Positions 10,466-21,276 of a stretch of 64,000 bases of DNA are shown in pieces. Source of the stretch: Lineus longissimus (taxonomy: Eukaryota; Nemertea; Pilidiophora; Heteronemertea; Lineidae); contig NC_088308.1 of assembly GCF_910592395.1 (NCBI RefSeq), positions 11,299,001 through 11,363,000 of the forward strand. Reading direction: 5' to 3'. Position numbers and translations under genes: made by a program. Every line of letters begins with the position of its first letter. Positions within the stretch are counted from its first letter, which is position 1. The notes under the pieces were generated by a model. That model saw nothing but the letters and a program-made list of their open reading frames with translations, did not search any database and was not told the origin of the DNA.

Positions 10466-11160
10466 CGAGTGTAAAGTTTGCGAAAAGGGAAATGGCAAAG
10501 CGGCAGACTGATTTAGCTTATTAGAGAGCCCAAGTGGGAAGAAGATTGAGCCAAGAGAGGGCTGATGGAAAATCATGGTTGGGAAAAGAGGGACGGAAAA
10601 GTCAATCTAAGTTGGGTCCAGTCAGTATATCGGTATTTTTAATAGACCGAATAGTGAAGTGCGTTAAATGTTGTAAATAGGTGACAGGACTAGTATGTAT
10701 GCATAGCAAAATAAAACAAAAGGGCGTAACAAAATGGGAAAGTTGGATGGAAGATTTAGTAGGTTTACATTACTCAAGTCGGGATGTCGTAGTTCGATGC
10801 ACATGGGTGATGTTTGTAACAGCCGGGATAAGGTCAGTGCATAGTAGAGATTTAGAGGTCAGGTGTAAAAGGAAACAGGGCCCCAGACAATAGACGTGTA
10901 TGATCAAAGGGTCGGTTAGGGTTAGCGACATTTTTTTTTTAAAGAAAGTATGTCGACGGTAATCATGCTTGGTATTGAGGGGACTTGGAGTTTGGTTACG
11001 CCGGCGAAGACTCTATTAGTGAATGCACTGAAAAACGAAGAGGGTGGCGCCCAAGGAAGGGATTAGGCAGCAAAAAAGTGTTGAAAACCACAAATTATTT
11101 TATGGTCAGGTGAAATTGAGGGGGTTTGGGAGTTCATAGAAGCCCTCGGACGGGATGACG
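10466..11160 (+). other. Ngaro 5' untranslated region
   Basis: It is inside the element and upstream of the first likely exon. Short frames here have no coding character, and nothing else is recognisable. Confidence 0.5.
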
Positions 11161-11264
11161 CGGAGCACGTGATCGAATCGGGGATCGAATGAATGTGGTA
11201 CAGGGAGTTTTTGGCGAGCTTTGGGGTCAGTTGAATCTGAATCGTCAGAAGCACAGGTTCAAAC

Positions 11265-11470
11265 ATGTCATCACCAATTGTATGGCTCAAGGAGGGCCAC
11301 TCCCTGAGAGGAGCAGATGTGCTGCCAGTGATTTTGAGATTTAAAAATTTGCAAGTGGACACTACAAGCACAAGAATCACTAGCGAGCGTGTCGAAGAAG
11401 CATTTGCTTCATTCATATTCGAAAGAAGACCTGAACAGAGAGTCAAAAGGACTGACGGGACATGAGGCGT
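11265..11470 (+). pseudogene. Putative first Gag exon of the Ngaro element
   Basis: A frame from 11265 reads MSSPIVWLKEGHSLRGADVL and continues with LRFKNLQVDTTSTRI. The exon would end at 11470 in GCGTCG followed by GTGAGT, a good donor. To reach the donor in the phase of the next exon (12305, phase 0), one base change of frame is needed near 11440, where the reading becomes ESKGLTGHEAS. The exon is inferred from the donor and reading phase, not from a family match. Confidence 0.4.
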
Positions 11471-12304
11471 CGGTGAGTAATAAAACAATTATTTGATATT
11501 GTTCAGTGTCCGCAGTGTGAGCGGAGGCTAGGTCGATGGTCAGTAGTGGAGTTAGAGGTAAAAGGCTACAACCGCAGTGGTTAAAAGACTGGGTCACATT
11601 TCTCTCAAAATTTCCACAAGCATGTGCCGTAAGATAGAAGACCCCTATCGGCAAAATTAATCGAGTAATTTGTTATATTGCCGGCCTAGCTCATACATGT
11701 AGACGCCCTTTAAAAAACTGGGTAAAAAATGAGAAAAATCGAGAGGCATGACCGGTTAGAATTAGTGCGGGTTTGTTTATTACTGGACTTGTTGGTGAGA
11801 ATACATTCGCCAGACGGAGAAATATCTGTCTGAGGCTAAGCAAAATTCAGAGTAGGGCCGAGACCATGTTGATAAGGTTCAGGGTAGCATTCGGTAAGGA
11901 AATATTAATAATGAAAATTCTTAAGTATGGGTCATTGACAGGCTCGGGTAGAGGCGGCGCCGAGAGAAAATGCGGTGGAGAGAACGAGGGGGGTTTAACA
12001 TAAAAGAGGCGGATACGTCACCCACCCCTGTAACGTTACGGTATAAATGTAGCTGCCACTGCTGTAAAAGCGGCCAGGAGCCGCGGAAACTAAAGAGAGA
12101 TAAAAAACGTGGTGTGTTGAACAAAAGGTATGCCGACATACGTACATGCGATGATGGAGGTCATTTGAATGTGAAGTTTAGGGGTAATAATGAGGCGTTG
12201 GATAGGTAGACCAAAGGAAGGGAAATATGTTTGGTTGGTTTCTCGGCGGGTAGGCCTAGACCTTAGCGGGTAATATAAATTGATATATCACGTGTTATTT
12301 GCAG

Positions 12305-12511
12305 GCTCTTCTCGATCTGATAGACGCGGATGATTCGGTAGAGAACCGAAGACATATGCTGCATTGCGCAGTGTTACAGGCAAACAGTATGGCACAGCCA
12401 GGCCAGGTGTTGTCCGCGACTACTAGTACGGTGCAGCCAGCCGAGCAAGATACTACGTCGCAGGCCGAGCAAAAAGGAACAAGTGCGCAACAAGCAAAAG
12501 GAGTTAAGAGG
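12305..12511 (+). CDS. Ngaro Gag-like exon
   Basis: The exon is preceded by TTATTTGCAG and followed by GTGAGG. It is 207 bp, exactly 69 codons, phase 0 on both sides. It reads ALLDLIDADDSVENRRHMLH, then a Gln/Ala/Thr-rich stretch ending AQQAKGVKR. It joins in frame to the exon at 13466. It probably encodes part of the element's nucleocapsid-type protein. Confidence 0.6.
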
Positions 12512-13465
12512 GTGAGGAAAATTTATTTATTTATTGAGAAAAACTTTACTCGACGGTATCAGCTAGCAGTTGCGCACCATCTGTTATCATGAGGTCGACA
12601 TTCCGAGGGAAGATGATTAAAGTCACTGTCATCTAAGACAAAGGGCCGGGCCTACATTATTAATTGTCCGAGCGGGTTATGGCAGAGGGAGTAGGAGAGA
12701 TAATGAGATCAATGAAAAAAAAAAAAAGAGATTGGTTTGGTTTAAGGAATTAATACCGAGCTGGCGGTCATTGGTTGTATAATCAAGACCGCTCGGGTAG
12801 ACCGAAAATGCAGTCCAAAACCCGAGGCGCTTCGCCGAGGGTTTTGGACGTAATTTGAGGTCTACCCGAGCGGTCTTGATTATACAACCAATGACCGACA
12901 GCGAGGTATTAATTTCTATTCTAAAAGGTTTCAAAATTAAACAAATTAAATACGATTTGAAAGGTATATATGTTCCGTTTTCGTGAAAGAATGATCCAGC
13001 CTGGTGTCCGGAACTCCGCCATATTGTTGCTTGTGAAGATGACGTCACGCAGCAAGGGAATTCCCAGTCTGCTAGCTCGATTTCTACCATTTCCTCGTCT
13101 TTGACCTCTTCTGAATCCTGACTGACGACCTCGAAAGAGTCCTCGGGTATCCTCCCTACTTCACAAATCCCAATATATCGGGGAATACTTCAAAATCTCG
13201 TGTTCTTGACATTGTTTTGTGGGGCTGAGTCGTTGCTTCTTGGTGAAAATAATTCGTCTGCTAAAATTCAGAATTTTATACCTACCCAGGCGGTCATTGG
13301 TTACGATACCAAGACCGCTCCGATCAAAACGAGGCGTAATGTATTTTGTATTAGAAACAATGATATACTGTGACTAAGGCCTTTTAGAATGTTGAACTAA
13401 TAGAACGGGAAAGAATTAGGAAATCTTTATGGCTCGTCAGTTAATTTGTTTTAATTATTTGGCAG
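12512..13465 (+). other. Intron of the Ngaro element
   Basis: GTGAGG at the start and TATTTGGCAG at the end bound a 954-bp interval that breaks no codon (phase 0). It contains a 162-bp foldback (12751-12912) and a partly related stretch with GGCGGTCATTGGTTA near 13280. Confidence 0.6.
12751..12912. repeat. Foldback hairpin in the Ngaro intron
   Basis: Arms of about 53 nt (12751-12803 and 12858-12912) are near-perfect reverse complements. A second inner stem, GTCCAAAACCC with GGGTTTTGGAC, surrounds a short GC-rich loop. The arms contain CGGTCATTGGTT, an inverted CCAAT motif. It may be a small MITE that landed in the intron. Confidence 0.85.
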
Positions 13466-14056
13466 GGTGCAACCGGTGAGAAAACCAGTACAACCGGCGA
13501 GAGCTCTCGAGTGGACGAACTGGAAAAGTCTATGAAGAAGTTAAAGCAGGAACAAGAGAAGGGCTCGGTAGAAGCGGCGTTAAAGCAGGTGAGGACCCTA
13601 GCGTTACGATCTAGCACTGACAACGGTGTATTGTTAGCGGCAATGGAACACCTATATGATACTGCGTCCAGAGTGGATCACGAGGAAGCAGATTCCTACA
13701 AGTTGGCGCTGAAAATGTGCCGGGAGAATGATAAGTCTGGTTCTCTACATACCTTGATCACCAGGTTAGTGGGGACGGAACAAGCTAGGAAGGCGCAGGC
13801 GGCGGTGGATACCTGGCGTAAAGCAAAGAAGAAAGAAGAAAAAGAAAAAGAAAAGGAGAAGGAGAGGAAGATGGAACAGGGGGGTTTCACTAATCAGACT
13901 TACGCGAATGTCCCGTATCGTAGAGGGTTTAGGGGAGACGAAATTTCAGATCCGGTCCTAGAGTTGGATACGCCGCAAGAAATTGTTATTTGTGTAATTC
14001 GTCAGAGCATCTCATTAGGGCATGTCCTCAGAATACGGCCAACGCCCCTCAACTAA
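13466..14056 (+). CDS. Ngaro Gag-like protein, coiled-coil exon
   Basis: After the acceptor at 13465 the frame reads GATGEKTSTTGESSRVDELE, then KSMKKLKQEQEKGS. It continues with a helical region (VLLAAMEHLYDTASRVDHEE) and a Lys/Glu tract (residues about 110-130), then an aromatic and Gly-rich tail. This is Gag-like: self-association followed by a basic segment. The frame stops at 14056. The donor that should join it to the RT exon at 14479 was not identified. No zinc knuckle is visible. Confidence 0.6.
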   Translation, partial: GATGEKTSTTGESSRVDELEKSMKKLKQEQEKGSVEAALKQVRTLALRSSTDNGVLLAAMEHLYDTASRVDHEEADSYKLALKMCRENDKSGSLHTLITRLVGTEQARKAQAAVDTWRKAKKKEEKEKEKEKERKMEQGGFTNQTYANVPYRRGFRGDEISDPVLELDTPQEIVICVIRQSISLGHVLRIRPTPLN

Positions 14057-14478
14057 CAAAGGCCGAGTAATTATTGGTTTGAAATAAGAAGGAAAAGAAA
14101 AATTTGGTGAATGTTAAGATGAGAAAAGTGTGATGCGGGTTTAAGATTGTTGGGAAGCGGATCGGTTAGTATATAAGAAAAAAAAAAGAAAAAAAAAGAA
14201 GAAGATCAGTATTGTAAAAGTAAGAAGCTGAAGGAAAAGTAATTAGGCAATAAAATAGGTTAAAGGAAAGTGAGGAGTTTGTTGTTTCCGTTTAGATACG
14301 TGTAGGTATTAGTTGAATTTCTGGACATGACGAAAATATCAGTGGGTTAGGTCTTCTCTTCTAGTTTTCGCTGGGACACTGATGCCCAGTGGGAGCGGGA
14401 GGGGGAGGTCTGCCCTTGCAGTCTTATTTCAACGTCGCTTTGTTGGAAAAATAATGACGGTTTATTTCGGCATTTCAG

Positions 14479-15585
14479 TCAAGTGGTATCCCAGAATGGG
14501 AAAAAAATGCGGGGTTCAATCCGGTGAAGGCAACGTCAGAAGTAAGGTTGTCGGAGTTTGTCGACTGCACGGGCAGGCCGTTCCCCTCCGCTCATCATCC
14601 AGACCCTGAGTTTCTTACGAAGGATTGGCAGAAATTGGGGAATAACTGGGAAGATCTCCTAAAAAATTTACAATTGAGAGATCAAAAACACTTTGTAGCA
14701 GGACAGTTGCACGAAGAAGTGGACAACTGGAAAGTATTGTTGAAGTTGGTGGACAATGAGTCATCGCAGATGGTGGGAGATTGGGTTGAGAATAAGGTAG
14801 ATATTTACAATTTCATTCAGCCGTTTAAGGGGACATTAAACGGTGTCCGGTATGATGCGAAAATCCCACCACCTGCGATATTCGAAAACCACAACAACTG
14901 TGCACCACATGGCGAGGAAATAGCGCGCCATCTGGAGGAGGGTTTGGCAAATGGGTCGCTAGAGCTCCTGGGACGAGTTGGGGAGGTTGCCCCTCCTCAT
15001 TTGGTGATGCCACTGTTAATGGTGACCGGGGGAAGAAAAAATCGTCTGTGCCATGATGAAAGATTTTTGAATTTATTCATGAAGCATATACCGTTTTCCT
15101 TGGAGGGTTCCTCGTTGATACCCACACTGATAGACAAGGGAGATTTGATGGCTGCTTCAGATGAGAAATCCGCCTATTTGGGTGTATTTTTGACTGAGAG
15201 GTCAAGGAAATATTTCGGCATTCAATTCGGTGGATGGTATATGTAATACAAGTGTTTGCCATTTGGATGGTCCGAATCTCCTTTTGTCTATCAGTCCGTG
15301 GGTATGCAAGCTACAGCATATTTGAGGTTAAAAGGAGTGGTAAAAACACAATACATAGACGACAGGTTTTTGGGGCCGGCGAAGTTCGTTAGAGGCTCAA
15401 AATTACAGCAAACGGGAATGGCCATATACATGTATTGTAATGCAGCCACGCTTACACTGCTTGGGTTCACGTTCGAGTTACTCAAGAGCATTTGGGTCCC
15501 TACATGTGCTCTTACAAACCTTGGTTTGATTGTCCATTCTGATTTCAAATTCCAGAGGCCAAGAAACAAAAATTCATTGAATTGA
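14479..15585 (+). pseudogene. Ngaro/DIRS reverse transcriptase
   Basis: The exon follows CGGCATTTCAG and reads SSGIPEWEKNAGFNPV, open to an in-frame TAA at 15244-15246. RT motifs are in order: RLCHDERFLNLF, then DLMAASDEKSAYLGV (motif A position), YFGIQFGGWYM, the stop, then YKCLPFGWSESPFVYQSV (motif B) and VKTQYIDDRFLG (catalytic YIDD). The stop falls in the strongly conserved stretch before LPFGW, so the enzyme is not made from this copy without readthrough. The frame shifts again near 15555-15580. Confidence 0.85.
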
Positions 15586-16663
15586 GGGAAAACATTCTGG
15601 GGGCGGATACGGTGCCAGTGAAGACTCTGCAAAAACTAATGGGAAAATGCGTGTCTTTCAAGTTATGCGTCCCAGCTGCTCGCCTGTACATCAGAGCAAT
15701 GGCTTGCGCGATTGGTCGGGCCGGGAAAGCCAAAAAAGATATTGAGGTTGTTGGGGACGTGAGGAGGAGATAATGTTTTGGCGGTTCTTGGATGACCATA
15801 CAAACTGGGCGAATTGGAGGGGGGAGCGTCATGTTGATTTTCAGTTCTCGACGGATGCGAGTGGATACGCTTGGGGAGCTGCTTTTTCGGACGGGCAGAT
15901 GATTCATGACATGTGGCAGCACGGTGATGATAGGCCCATCCATCTTAAGGAGGCTGAGGCCTTGCTAAAGAGCCTCCAGGCGATTCCGGAGTTGATTCTG
16001 AACAGGAGAGTAGACGTGGCAGTGGATAATCAAGCCGTGGTAAAATCATGGGAAAATCAGAGGGCGAGAGATACTGACCTGGTGAGATTGCTGAAATCCA
16101 TATTTCAGTTTGTTGCGCGATGTAATTGCGATTTGAAGCTTTTCTATGTGCCATCTGGTGATAACCCGGCAGACGCACCCTCCCGTAAATTGTCCCTAAG
16201 TGATGCCAAGCTGTCAGAAGCGGCGTGGTCAAAACTGGAAGATTCATTCGGGCCACATACTATGGATATGATGGCTTTAGATTCGAATGCAATGAGAGAT
16301 GGGAATGGACGGGCACTTCCACACTTCACCCCATGTCCCCTGCCAAACTCAGCTGGGGTGAATGTGTTCACCAAAACCTTGTCTGATTCAGAGAATTATT
16401 ATTGTTTTCCGCCATTTTGCTTAGTGGGAGCGGTTCTGAGTTTTCTATTACAGGAGAACCCAAGGCCACTTAGAATTACTTTGGTGATACCAAAGTTGTC
16501 GTCTCTACCTCCCTGGTGGCCGGTTGTGATTGCATCGGCTAACGTTACTTTTCAACTTGGTGCCAAAAACGAATATGATGTAGTTGATCTTCCGTCAAAA
16601 CAAGGGTATGTGCGCTCGCCCCTGAAGTGTCCCCTGGTGGTTGCCAGGCTTGTATTGGAGTAG
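15582..16663 (+). pseudogene. Ngaro/DIRS RT thumb and RNase H
   Basis: The first part (15582-15773) reads TVPVKTLQKLMGKCVSFKL, the RT thumb/connection seen in DIRS-like elements. A one-base frameshift near 15755 leads into the RNase H frame. There FSTDASGYAWGAAFSDG, HLKEAEALL, VAVDNQAVVKSW and GDNPADAPSRK carry the four acidic positions of RNase H. The downstream part (VFTKTLSDSENYYCFPPFC and PPWWPVVIAS) is conserved in DIRS/Ngaro polyproteins. It ends at TAG 16661-16663. Confidence 0.85.
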
Positions 16664-17321
16664 AGTAAAAATAACATAACCTTGGGGAGCAATGCTCTCA
16701 GCTGACGAGATACTCTAGATTCACTTCTCTAAGGTCAGGGGCAAATATGCATGTTTTGCCCCTATTATTGTCTTTCTACAGGGATACATTTCCGTGGAGC
16801 ACTAGGCTTAGTGCCGATGCTTATGAACCAATCGGACGATTATGTCGTGACCAATTTATTGTACATTCCTGTAGATAATACGGTGTAAGGTGTGATTACC
16901 AAATAATCGACTGACCTGGGAAAAGTGAATCAAAAGTTGGTACGGTAACACGGCCTTGAGCCAGACACTCAGGGACAAAATGTAAAGTAGCATAATTCGG
17001 AAGTGATTCGGAGGTCAAATTTCTTACCTTTATATCACAAATAGAATTCAGGGCATAGGGAAGGAATTTTGGCATACCTGAAGCCAAGCATTATCGATCA
17101 ATGAATAAATAGATTTAAAAAATTCTCTATTAGGAATGTCTGGCTCAGGACCGAGTTTACAGTAACTGAGGGACCAGAGTCACGTTGTGTGGCTTGGCTG
17201 AAAGCGGCATTTAGTGGTATAATGTGTGCCATTAGGTTGGGGTCGCTGTAGCTGGTTGTGAGAGCTGGGTGGACGGAAAATTTTATGGTTTTTTTTCTCT
17301 CTTTCTAATTTGGCTATTTAG
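16664..17321 (+). other. Ngaro inter-ORF region, probable intron
   Basis: There is no coding signal. It ends in a pyrimidine-rich tract and GCTATTTAG at 17321, a good splice acceptor for the recombinase exon. The matching donor is uncertain. Confidence 0.5.
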
Positions 17322-18511
17322 AGACCTGGTGACGCGAAAAGTCAGGCATCGGTGGACATCTACGGTTTGAGAAGTCGTGTGGATTTTTTGATGGAAAGTT
17401 TCGGTTCATCGAGGTATCAGACAAAAAAGTCCAAGGTTCAGAAGAGTTTGGAGATATTCCTGAAGCATCTGGGTAAGGACGTAGTTACCTGTTCCCCATA
17501 TGACATTTGCTTATACTTGGCGTGGGCCGATGAGGAAGGAAAGACGGCGATTCATGTCACTCAATGTACGGCTATTGGCAGCAAGTCGCCGACTTGTAAT
17601 TGTCCGAGAAGACTCGCTTACGGTACGGTAAAATCGAGAATAGCTCAGCTGAAGGCTATTTTTGTAGAGTTAGGAAGACCAGACAGGTGGTCGTCTCGGA
17701 TCAAGTTTCGACTTATTTAAAGCAGATCCGGGAGGAGCAAAGTAAAGGCCATGTCATGGTAACACAGGCAAAACCATTGTTCATGTCAAAATTAATCTTA
17801 ATTTCTATGTATATGGACAGGCAGTTGGCCCGCCAGGAGGTCAACCTAGCCTCGAGATTTATTCTTGCTAGGGACCAGGCTTTATTCAAGTTAATGTTTT
17901 TAGGCGGGGATAGAGCACACGATGCTGGGATAATGTTAACCCAGGAAATACGGGAGCTACCGGGAGGTTCGGGTTACGTGATGAAGCATACCTGGGGAAA
18001 AACCAACCGCGTGGATAATCCGAATATAGTTACTATATTTACTTGCAAGGAGCCCATGGTTTGCCCGATCTTGGGATTGAAGAGGTACCTCCAGGTAGCC
18101 ACCTCTATGAATGTCAACTTAAAGCAGGGGTTTCTGTTTAGACCAATGTCCGGCCAACGGGTGCTTGATCGTTCTCTTTCCTACGAGGCAACTTATCAGA
18201 GACTTAAGCATTATTTGCGTATTTTGGGAATAGATGAGGGCGAAACCCCTCATAGCATGAGGAGTGGGTGTGCTATCTCAATTGGTTTGCTGTCTGTACA
18301 GACGGACACCTCGCCTCGTAGTTTGGAAGCCATGATGCAACACATTGGTTGGACAGGCGAGTCTTCGGCAAAACATTATGCCAGAAGTGGTAAGCTAGAC
18401 CAAGCAGCGAAGATGGCACCAATCATGGCGAGAACTAGTGTAGAGGATTGGAAAAAAGTTGAGGAGGGCTATATCGAGGAGTCTGAACTTCCTGGACCGT
18501 CCCTCGAGTAG
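17322..18511 (+). pseudogene. Ngaro tyrosine recombinase
   Basis: From the acceptor the frame reads RPGDAKSQASVDIYGLRSRV and includes a SAM-like N-terminal domain and a Cys cluster (CPRRL). A one-base frameshift near 17690-17700 moves the reading to a second frame, SDQVSTYLKQIREEQSKG, that runs to 18511. The catalytic domain shows the first Arg in LGGDRAHDAGI, the HxxR pair in PHSMRSGCAIS, then QHIGW and the Tyr nucleophile in KHYARSG. It would insert and excise the circular DNA form in place of an integrase. Apart from the frameshift, all active-site residues are present. Confidence 0.88.
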
Positions 18512-18862
18512 GGCTGTATTGAGACAGAGGTGAAGGTTCAAGGGAGGGTAAATACCGCAAACAAATTGGGTAGTAGTTGGGCCTAGGGTATCAGATTGGT
18601 AGAGTAAAATGTTTGCTCAGTTAGGCTACGTGTAAATAGTGTGTAATGTAATCATGACAGTTAAATGTGCAGATAAGGCAGAATAAAGAGTGTTATAATT
18701 TGATAACTTGACTGTTTTTTCAGTATTTGTTAAGGGGGCCCCCTCGAGGGGGGGGGGGGCATGATGTATTGAGTTTGGGATAAGGGTTGGAGATCTCAAT
18801 ACATCATTGCTCGGGTTCGCCTCCTACCTGATGATAGGAGAGGTCACGGGATGAGGGAGAGA
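18512..18862 (+). other. Ngaro 3' untranslated region
   Basis: This is noncoding. It contains AATAAA near 18682 and an inverted pair around 18764-18810 (ATGATGTATTGAG with CTCAATACATCAT) that brackets a purine-rich stretch. Confidence 0.5.
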
Positions 18863-18932
18863 GAGCAAGTTATTCCCATTCCTTAAAGGCATCGAGCATG
18901 CATATGATGGTACGCCGCTTTGGATACTTTGG
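18863..18932 (+). repeat. Ngaro split direct repeat B1
   Basis: It begins GAGCAAGTTATTCCCATTCC and ends TACTTTGG, directly abutting A2. It is identical by eye to B2. Confidence 0.9.
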
Positions 18933-18997
18933 TATCCTAAGCGGTGTGACGTCAGAGGACATGGGATTGCCCGATTCCCTCAGTTGGTTTTGGAAAT
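18933..18997 (+). repeat. Ngaro split direct repeat A2
   Basis: Copy of A1 (9975-10039), placed between B1 and B2 as in Ngaro elements. Confidence 0.9.
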
Positions 18998-19170
18998 GGA
19001 CGAGGTGGAAGGGCATAAGTCGGGGGCGGCGTTGTTTACATGGATTACATGTTAATTTGCATAAACTGGCTAGTTGGGGTCAGAGTGGTGGTCTCTCTTT
19101 TGTTTTTAACCCGCCCACCCACCCAAGAGGCAGCTGCTTTGGGGCGTACATCATGTGGATGTCTCGAGCC

Positions 19171-19240
19171 GAGCAAGTTATTCCCATTCCTTAAAGGCAT
19201 CGAGCATGCATATGATGGTACGCCGCTTTGGATACTTTGG
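19171..19240 (+). repeat. Ngaro split direct repeat B2, right end of the element
   Basis: Copy of B1. The element ends in GGATACTTTGG and the flank continues AGTGTTGACC. No target duplication is expected for a recombinase-inserted element, and none is seen. Confidence 0.88.
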
Positions 19241-19989
19241 AGTGTTGACCTACAAGGTTCTAATATGAAATATGCCACACGTTGGGAGCATGCAAGGCCT
19301 AGTACAATACACCATCATCACAATCAAATATTTCAATAATACACTGTCAACGAGAGTGAATGTTCAACCATCAATCACGCGCATTGTAGTGTACATCCCC
19401 CATGACGGCTTGCGCCCCGCTGACACGACGAGCACATGGCTGAGCCAATCCATCGCCATACACTACTTTACAAAAATCGACACCTACTGAAACTTTCACT
19501 AATTATTCTCGGAAATGTACTTTATCGTAACATCAATAAATGCACATTCGAATTTCAAAACTACCACTTATTTTTGCCGTGAAACTGACCTGAGTTATCG
19601 AAACACCGTCACCCCTTCGAACGGATTACGAAAAGAGGAAGAAGCAGGTCCGCATTTATCGAAATATTGCTAAATATAATTGTCAAAATTTTACAAATCA
19701 CCAATCACAAAAAGAAATAATGATGCAATTACCCAAAGTAGATGAGATTTGACCACTGGTATAATTCCGCCATCTTGGATATCGGCATCGTCACCACCAC
19801 TTCAAATTCTAAAGTCTTATTCAGGCCTAATATGTGTCACCCGCTGTGGTAAAATGGCTTGTTTTATCAATAACTAACAAAATATGATCTTTGTAAATAA
19901 AATCGGAGATCTTCTGGTGTGTTTTTATGTGAATTTATTACGAACTATCAATGCAGCGCAGGGCAGCCATCGTTCTCAGGCGTAGTGGC
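19241..19989. other. Spacer with no recognised gene
   Basis: AT-rich noncoding DNA between the Ngaro element and the foldback element. No frame has coding character. Confidence 0.5.
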
Positions 19990-21276
19990 GATTATGGCAT
20001 GATATATGTTGCAATATTCAATAAAAATATTTTTCATGCAATATTGATTTTTGTTCATTCATCGTTTCATTTTTGATGCAATGTTACACTTTTTATGCCA
20101 TGTTAAAATTTCCATTCAATGTGTGTTCATATTTGATGCAATGTTACATTTCTTTATGCAATGTTTACTCGATAATTGTTCATTCAATATTTCATATTTG
20201 ATGCAATAATTCACTTTTTTCATGCAATAATGCTCAAATTTTCATTCGATAGTTGCCCTGATAATTGATCATTCAATGTTTCGTATTCGATTCAATGTTT
20301 CACCTTTTTATGTAATAACGATTTCTAAATTTCATAAAATGATCATGTAATATTTGGCAATTATTCATTCAATGTTGGCGGAAACTTTTTCATTCAATAT
20401 TTTGCGAAAATATTTATGCGAAAACTGCATTGTGGGTAATATTAGAAACGCGGACGCTGATTGGCTAATCTTGTGACGGGGAATAAGACAGACGTACCAA
20501 AAGCTCCATTGTTGTGTATGCTGTCAATGGCTGTATGAATGAGACCAAACCATACAATTGTGATTGTCGTGACAGCCTCCCTCCAAGCTCGTATCAAACG
20601 ACTTTGGAAAAAGTTGTGTACAATGTGCTAGTGGTATTGTAATCCTTATGAAAATAACTGAAAGAACACAGCTCTTAGATAAAAACACAACTTGTTCTCT
20701 TCACACCTGGACTCTGAATCCTTGAAATGACGCAAGTCACAAATCACAACAAACCCACATGTTTGATTGTTGACAAATACCATATTTGGGTAATGACATC
20801 ACCAATCTAATTATAATATTGTAAACTGGTTTCTGATTGGTTGCTAAGGTCGCTAGGCAAATACCACATTGCATTATCCAAGATGGTTGCTCTTTAGCAG
20901 ACAACCAACATGACCAAGGTAAACATCAAAACCTGCATTTTCTAACAGAATCCAATCAGTTAAAGACTTAATTACTAGTTTAACTGATAAATAAACACAT
21001 ATAGCTCATATATATTACAGTATATCGCTCCTATTCCACTACACGAGATTAGCCAATCAGCGTCTTCGTTTCTAAGATTACCCACAATGCAGTTTTCGCA
21101 TAAATATTTTCACAGATTATTGAAAGAAAAAGGTTGCGCCAACATTGAATGAATAATTGCCAAATATTGCATGAAAATTTAATCGTAATTGCATGAAGAA
21201 AATTGAAAACATTGCATCAAATAAGAAACTTTGAATGCATATTATCGAATGAAAATTTGAACATTTTTCAATTCCA
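19990..21276. mobile_element. Long foldback (inverted-repeat) element
   Basis: The left (about 20000-20480) and right (about 21040-21270) parts are inverted copies. The clearest arms are 20347-20475 and 21041-21170, sharing TTTGGCAATTATTCATTCAA, AAAATATTTATGCGAAAACT and CGCTGATTGGCTAATC. The outer parts consist of repeated ATTCAATG and TGATGCAATGTT words about 40-60 bp apart. The roughly 560-bp centre is unique, with no coding frame. This is the build of a foldback-type or long-TIR MITE. Exact ends and target duplication were not determined. Confidence 0.75.

Larger units (their letters stand above)
9975..19240 (+). mobile_element. Ngaro/DIRS-type tyrosine-recombinase retrotransposon
   Basis: A 9.27-kb element is bounded by split direct repeats. 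The 65-bp A1 (9975-10039) recurs as A2 (18933-18997), and the 70-bp B1 (18863-18932) recurs as B2 (19171-19240). The right end is thus B1-A2-B2, the arrangement described for Ngaro elements, which replicate through a circle rather than with an integrase. Between them lie Gag-like exons, an RT-RNase H region with YIDD and a tyrosine recombinase. There is no DDE integrase or LTR. Several introns can be placed. RT-RNase H has one stop and two frameshifts and the recombinase one frameshift, so the copy is inactive, although both repeat pairs look identical. Confidence 0.9.
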
